A DNA stretch of 64,000 bases from Entamoeba invadens IP1 (Eukaryota; Evosea; Mastigamoebida; Endamoebidae). Below, in pieces: positions 61,801 to 64,000 of the stretch. The stretch covers positions 416,073 to 480,072 of the forward strand of contig NW_004443648.1 of NCBI RefSeq assembly GCF_000330505.1, read 5' to 3'. The notes under the pieces are model-generated. The model was not told the origin of the DNA. It was given only the letters and a program-made list of their open reading frames with translations, and did no database searches. Within the stretch, counting starts at the first letter, position 1. Every line of letters begins with the position of its first letter. A program made the translations under genes and the position numbers.

Positions 61801-62739
61801 TTCGGCCATGTTGTAGTCGTTAATGAAAAATTTCTTTGTGATAAAGGGGAACAACACCGAACACGAAAAGTCGTCCATTTTTGGTATTTCAATACCTTTT
61901 GTTTCCGAAAAGCTGTTGACCAAATTTTGGTTGTCTTCAATTCTTGTAATATTTAACATCTCTTTTGCGATCATCTCTCCCCAACGACTTTCTTTGTTTG
62001 ATATAACAACGCCGTTAACTTGAAGGTCTTTCATCACCAATTTTTCATCAAGAAAAATTGGTGATTCGATTTCTACAAACTGTTTTTTGGGTCGAAACTG
62101 TGCTTCATTGTTAAAAAACGTTTTCTTCATAAAAAGTGTGTCTGTGCAAATAGAAATGTTAAAACGATGATCTTTCGTTTCATTGTCATATCTCCAAATA
62201 AAAGAATTGTCTGGTGGAAGTGTGAAGTCAGGAAGATAAAACAAAGTGTTCCAGAAATCCAAAATTGGTTCTTCATTAACGACATCTTCGATGTAAATGT
62301 TAAAACATAACTCTCCCGTTTTTTCTAAAAACTTTTTTTCCACTCTGAGAAAAGGAAATTGCGTTGGTAGTTCGTAGTACTTTGTTTGCGCTTCATTGAT
62401 TTTAATTTTTTCAAAGCAATTCTCGCTACATTTAAGCTCGATCATTTTTTCCTTTTTTTTTACCTCAAATGTTTTCAGAATCAGGTCATCCAAGAGGTTT
62501 GTTTCTAGATAAAAGTCGTCAATAAACACTGAGATGTATCTACTCGAAACTTTTTCTCTTTTTGTTTTAACCATTGGTTTTCTTTTAAATGCAAAAGGAT
62601 TAATTGAGACAGTTAGGTCAAGTGTCAAATAACTTGATGTGTCATCGGGTTGTTTCATCCTTTTAAGTTTCTTCTCGATGATATTCGACACGTGTGGTTG
62701 GGGCCTGTCTGTTAATTTTGGTGTGTCGAGTTCCTTCAT
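58897..62739 (-). CDS. 1280-aa protein, possible XPF-like/SHOC1-ZIP2-like
   Basis: A single-exon gene. Residues 1-330 are beta/alpha mixed with basic clusters. About 400-640 are disordered with repeated DxEIDEIxD and DKEIEEIMDES acidic motifs. About 740-1150 resembles a degenerate two-lobe helicase/nuclease fold (KFGIIAETGNFELIKKIL, FDLLFLIDF, YGVVVVDLKDKRWKEQI). The last 55 residues read like a tandem helix-hairpin-helix (ILSSISGVQPFMAQFLSAF and LLPSTISQHINNVLHMKF). A degenerate helicase, an inactive XPF-type nuclease and (HhH)2 at the C-terminus is the layout of the meiotic crossover protein SHOC1/ZIP2 and of XPF. The active ERKxxxD nuclease motif is absent. This is inference from weak patterns only. 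Confidence 0.4.
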   Translation of the reverse strand: MKELDTPKLTDRPQPHVSNIIEKKLKRMKQPDDTSSYLTLDLTVSINPFAFKRKPMVKTKREKVSSRYISVFIDDFYLETNLLDDLILKTFEVKKKEKMIELKCSENCFEKIKINEAQTKYYELPTQFPFLRVEKKFLEKTGELCFNIYIEDVVNEEPILDFWNTLFYLPDFTLPPDNSFIWRYDNETKDHRFNISICTDTLFMKKTFFNNEAQFRPKKQFVEIESPIFLDEKLVMKDLQVNGVVISNKESRWGEMIAKEMLNITRIEDNQNLVNSFSETKGIEIPKMDDFSCSVLFPFITKKFFINDYNMAEFDLNTVPFKIKVVANATYQMTEVGLFPEVFKQKNSTQQFNVQTQKRQINEKEDDFLVGRSQTDGVANLLHCNEMYYANRDKDCQKLSDKEIEEIMDESSLLEIQTTNLQLKGNKSISKKSQILENPKTLFLSSPSVRVQNSTAKLQETDKQVNSCILKSDNLVQTPSDISDSEIDEILDEIRTVKSAVSKHQKSVKVVLPVLQENIQHESKFKCNRRPAVFQLKNPKNDLQKAMFLVGDDVFVVPFADELKRHFSLRHTKTKFKPRINYNISKKSCAESCKSNTFSAEINPVALNVAEINSGDKKRMEEEKSPTHSKASSFMTVKLDREIRNKINVSLFDRVNQFFAVTTPPDVTNGFETRRKNSAVEIAEFDNKNDWKIKTPISVPQSVVVVLPKIFHAFQSNVIYNDFVNYVDKMERMQSVLTFPSALCSAIATKMFSLLRSKPNAKFGIIAETGNFELIKKILQHYFENLVYCTFESFNGNEKEHHEDSKTTKVENKENFFPRKTVTFISDNNVPSFVRAITFDLLFLIDFTLPKEQEERGATKTTSLVFVDTLFNNKSAVTKNGLLFRGFSPLNYSVLTTTPSPAKFTLLRLLIERCGGMRRFVEKDCVWKSIAKQLLLTESMKSVFVLLPKDDKSFENVITSYENNIVNEDEVLTKVTEWRTTRLTNLVAVVSFNPNYVGDDIGKINFSSIKELLVVFPQSLQTISLFGEICETHKIKLTLLWSGLQTLPALGCCALTTGVARKHPLDVNFLIRSFEEFKNQKFVHYIPPIQKSEKFEMECVISQTLYDMFSEERTLDDKCTFVTRRIPYHAIFGNIIYGVVVVDLKDKRWKEQIEKLDALCACNRIAIVVKIDVVNTFVEFNNIILLRNFSAPIYFAESTENIFEILRNVCGKQEGKFEWLMEKESFFENILSSISGVQPFMAQFLSAFTMTDLVSKPEMYEGLLPSTISQHINNVLHMKF

Positions 62740-62941
62740 AATTTTATAAAAGTAAATTCCTCCATATTTCGACCCTTAAACGGTTGATCTTTCCTCCCTC
62801 ACAAAATCTACTTTTCACTTCTCACAAAAGAGATTTAATTGAATAATGAAGTTATAATAATAATGATAATAAGAGTTGTTATGATTAAATTATGAGTGAT
62901 GTGCAAAACGAACGGAAACTTAAGGAACAAAAATACAACAC

Positions 62942-63643
62942 TTATTTTGGAAAATTAAAAAAAGAGTAAGCGATTGGGGGGCTTACTGTAGTGACATTGA
63001 GAGTTCGATAGTAGCACACCAAATACATTCCGGGGTCCATAATGAAATCGATGTTCTTAAAGTTTGTCGAGGTCATTCGAACGTTTTCCAACAGCCGTTT
63101 CTGCCGAATGATTTTGGATTTCTTCAACACGAGGTCGTACTTAGGTTCTTTGTATACAACAATTGTATCGCCTCCAATCGATCGAAAGTCGTCCAAAGTT
63201 ATAGTGACAAGGCGATCGTTGATATCCAATTTGATTCGTTGCGTGTTGAACGAAAAAATGATTGACTTGACAACGTCAGTCTCTTGCATTAAGTTCAAAG
63301 AGTAATGGCCATTCTCAGATAACTCAAAGTAACTAACTGACGTCCCTTTTCCCAAGTAAAACAACTTTGGATAGTGTTGTATGGTGTCTGTCTGCCCAAA
63401 AGCAGACAGACTCACACAGAACTTCCCTGCTAAGTCTTGAGGAATTTCAACTTCAAAGTTCAGGCGCTTCCCAACCAACTCGCCGGTAAACACGACGTTT
63501 TTTGAAAGGTTTTCCAATTCAAGTGTTTTCACCTCACATTTGACTTGATCTATATCTCTTTTGTATAGGTTGCTATTTCCAAAGAAGTACGTTTCATTCA
63601 AACTCCTTTTATTCTCAAGTGACATTTCATTTATTGAGTTCAT
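62942..63643 (-). CDS. 233-aa beta-rich protein, unknown
   Basis: Not recognised. The sequence alternates hydrophobic and polar residues in short strands (NVVFTGELVGKRLNFEVEIP, KFCVSLSAFGQ, IKLDINDRLVTITL, DTIVVYKEPKYDLVL). This suggests a beta-sandwich of about 200 residues, such as a galectin-like or C2-like fold. It has no signal peptide and no membrane span. The galectin hint comes from the FDIRF-like strand order only and lacks the full sugar-binding signature. Its 3' end is 200 bp from the start of the 1280-aa gene on the same strand. Confidence 0.55.
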   Translation of the reverse strand: MNSINEMSLENKRSLNETYFFGNSNLYKRDIDQVKCEVKTLELENLSKNVVFTGELVGKRLNFEVEIPQDLAGKFCVSLSAFGQTDTIQHYPKLFYLGKGTSVSYFELSENGHYSLNLMQETDVVKSIIFSFNTQRIKLDINDRLVTITLDDFRSIGGDTIVVYKEPKYDLVLKKSKIIRQKRLLENVRMTSTNFKNIDFIMDPGMYLVCYYRTLNVTTVSPPIAYSFFNFPK

Positions 63644-64000
63644 TTATTCATTTATTCGTTTTAATTTTTTCTATCATTGTTTTATTTAATAATTTATAAC
63701 AAATGTATTTTATTTTAGTTTTGTCTTCTTTTGTACAATATATATTATAAAAAATATTATTATTTTTAAGAATTTAATTAATGATGTTAAATTAATACAA
63801 ATGATATTTTTATTAAAATAAATATTTAGTAATATTAGTATTTTAGTTATAATATTATTTTGAAAAATATATTATAGTTTATAATTAAAATAATATTAAT
63901 AAAATAATTATTAGTAAAAAATAAAAAATATATTATATTTTTATAATATATAATATATTTATTATTACTTTAATATAGTATTATTATAATATACAATTAA
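63644..64000. other. AT-rich window end
   Basis: Upstream region of the 233-aa gene. Almost pure A/T beyond 63740, with no recognisable gene. Confidence 0.45.

Noticed and set aside
62892..62969. 24-codon plus-strand frame MSDVQNERKLKEQKYNTYF
   Set aside because: Protein-like composition but too short, overlaps the end of the 233-aa gene, and no downstream exon fits the GTAAGC site.
1..64000. CRISPR arrays, rRNA genes, bacterial operons and replication origins
   Set aside because: None seen; the window is spliced eukaryotic chromosome sequence. tRNA genes could not be excluded by eye but none was recognised.

Overview
The window is nuclear DNA of an Entamoeba species; E. invadens or a close relative is my best guess. 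It is very AT-rich between genes. Genes are short-spaced on both strands and have tiny introns that begin GTTTGT and end TAG, CAG or AAG. Some start codons are directly preceded by AAATTCA or AAAATTCA, the Entamoeba initiator element. It carries an ADP-forming acetyl-CoA synthetase, and it has Tc1/mariner, pogo-like and Mutator-like DNA elements. I resolve about 29 protein-coding genes and 18 introns by reading frame, phase and protein-family fit. Several genes are split or mis-started if one only reads open frames: first exons of 7 and 10 nt, an in-frame 57-bp intron, and TTG/GTG false starts.

Layout. 0.5-3.0 kb: a mariner-type transposon with 471-bp terminal inverted repeats and a transposase broken by one stop. 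3.3-10.1 kb: an ADF/coactosin-like actin binder, a two-intron RhoGEF, a small tail-anchored protein and a BAR-RhoGEF-PH-RhoGAP-PH protein. 10.3-25 kb: ribosomal protein eL21, an active-site-intact myotubularin, a Q-rich coiled-coil protein, a CDC73/parafibromin C-domain protein, an unknown 453-aa protein, acetyl-CoA synthetase and a 597-aa EF-hand-like protein. 25-32 kb: eIF3j, uracil-DNA glycosylase, a RasGEF with a degenerate RhoGAP domain, and a secreted coiled-coil protein. 32.9-48.5 kb: a large RapGAP/tuberin-like GAP, a WDR55-like protein, a PPP phosphatase crossing an assembly gap, a pogo-like MITE, Isy1, a five-exon exportin-like protein, a C2H2-finger/S74-autoprotease/multi-TM protein and a second RapGAP. 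49.5-50.8 kb: a Mutator-like MITE beside a decayed Cys-rich secreted-protein gene. 50.9-63.6 kb: a 616-aa unknown, an F-box-like protein with a hexapeptide solenoid, a FAR1-type zinc-finger protein, an ankyrin protein, a TLDc protein, a 1280-aa protein with a possible XPF-like C-terminus, and a 233-aa unknown.

Themes. Five genes are regulators of Ras/Rho/Rap GTPases (two RhoGEFs, one RasGEF, two RapGAPs). With the coactosin-like protein and the PI3P phosphatase they fit the motility and phagocytosis biology of the genus, but nothing shows that they are co-regulated. The most striking locus is 44500-46379. After splicing it encodes a classical C2H2 zinc finger, a self-cleaving S74 (MYRF-type) domain with its Ser-Lys pair in place, five predicted membrane spans and a C-terminal domain. 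This is the layout of a membrane-tethered, self-releasing transcription factor.
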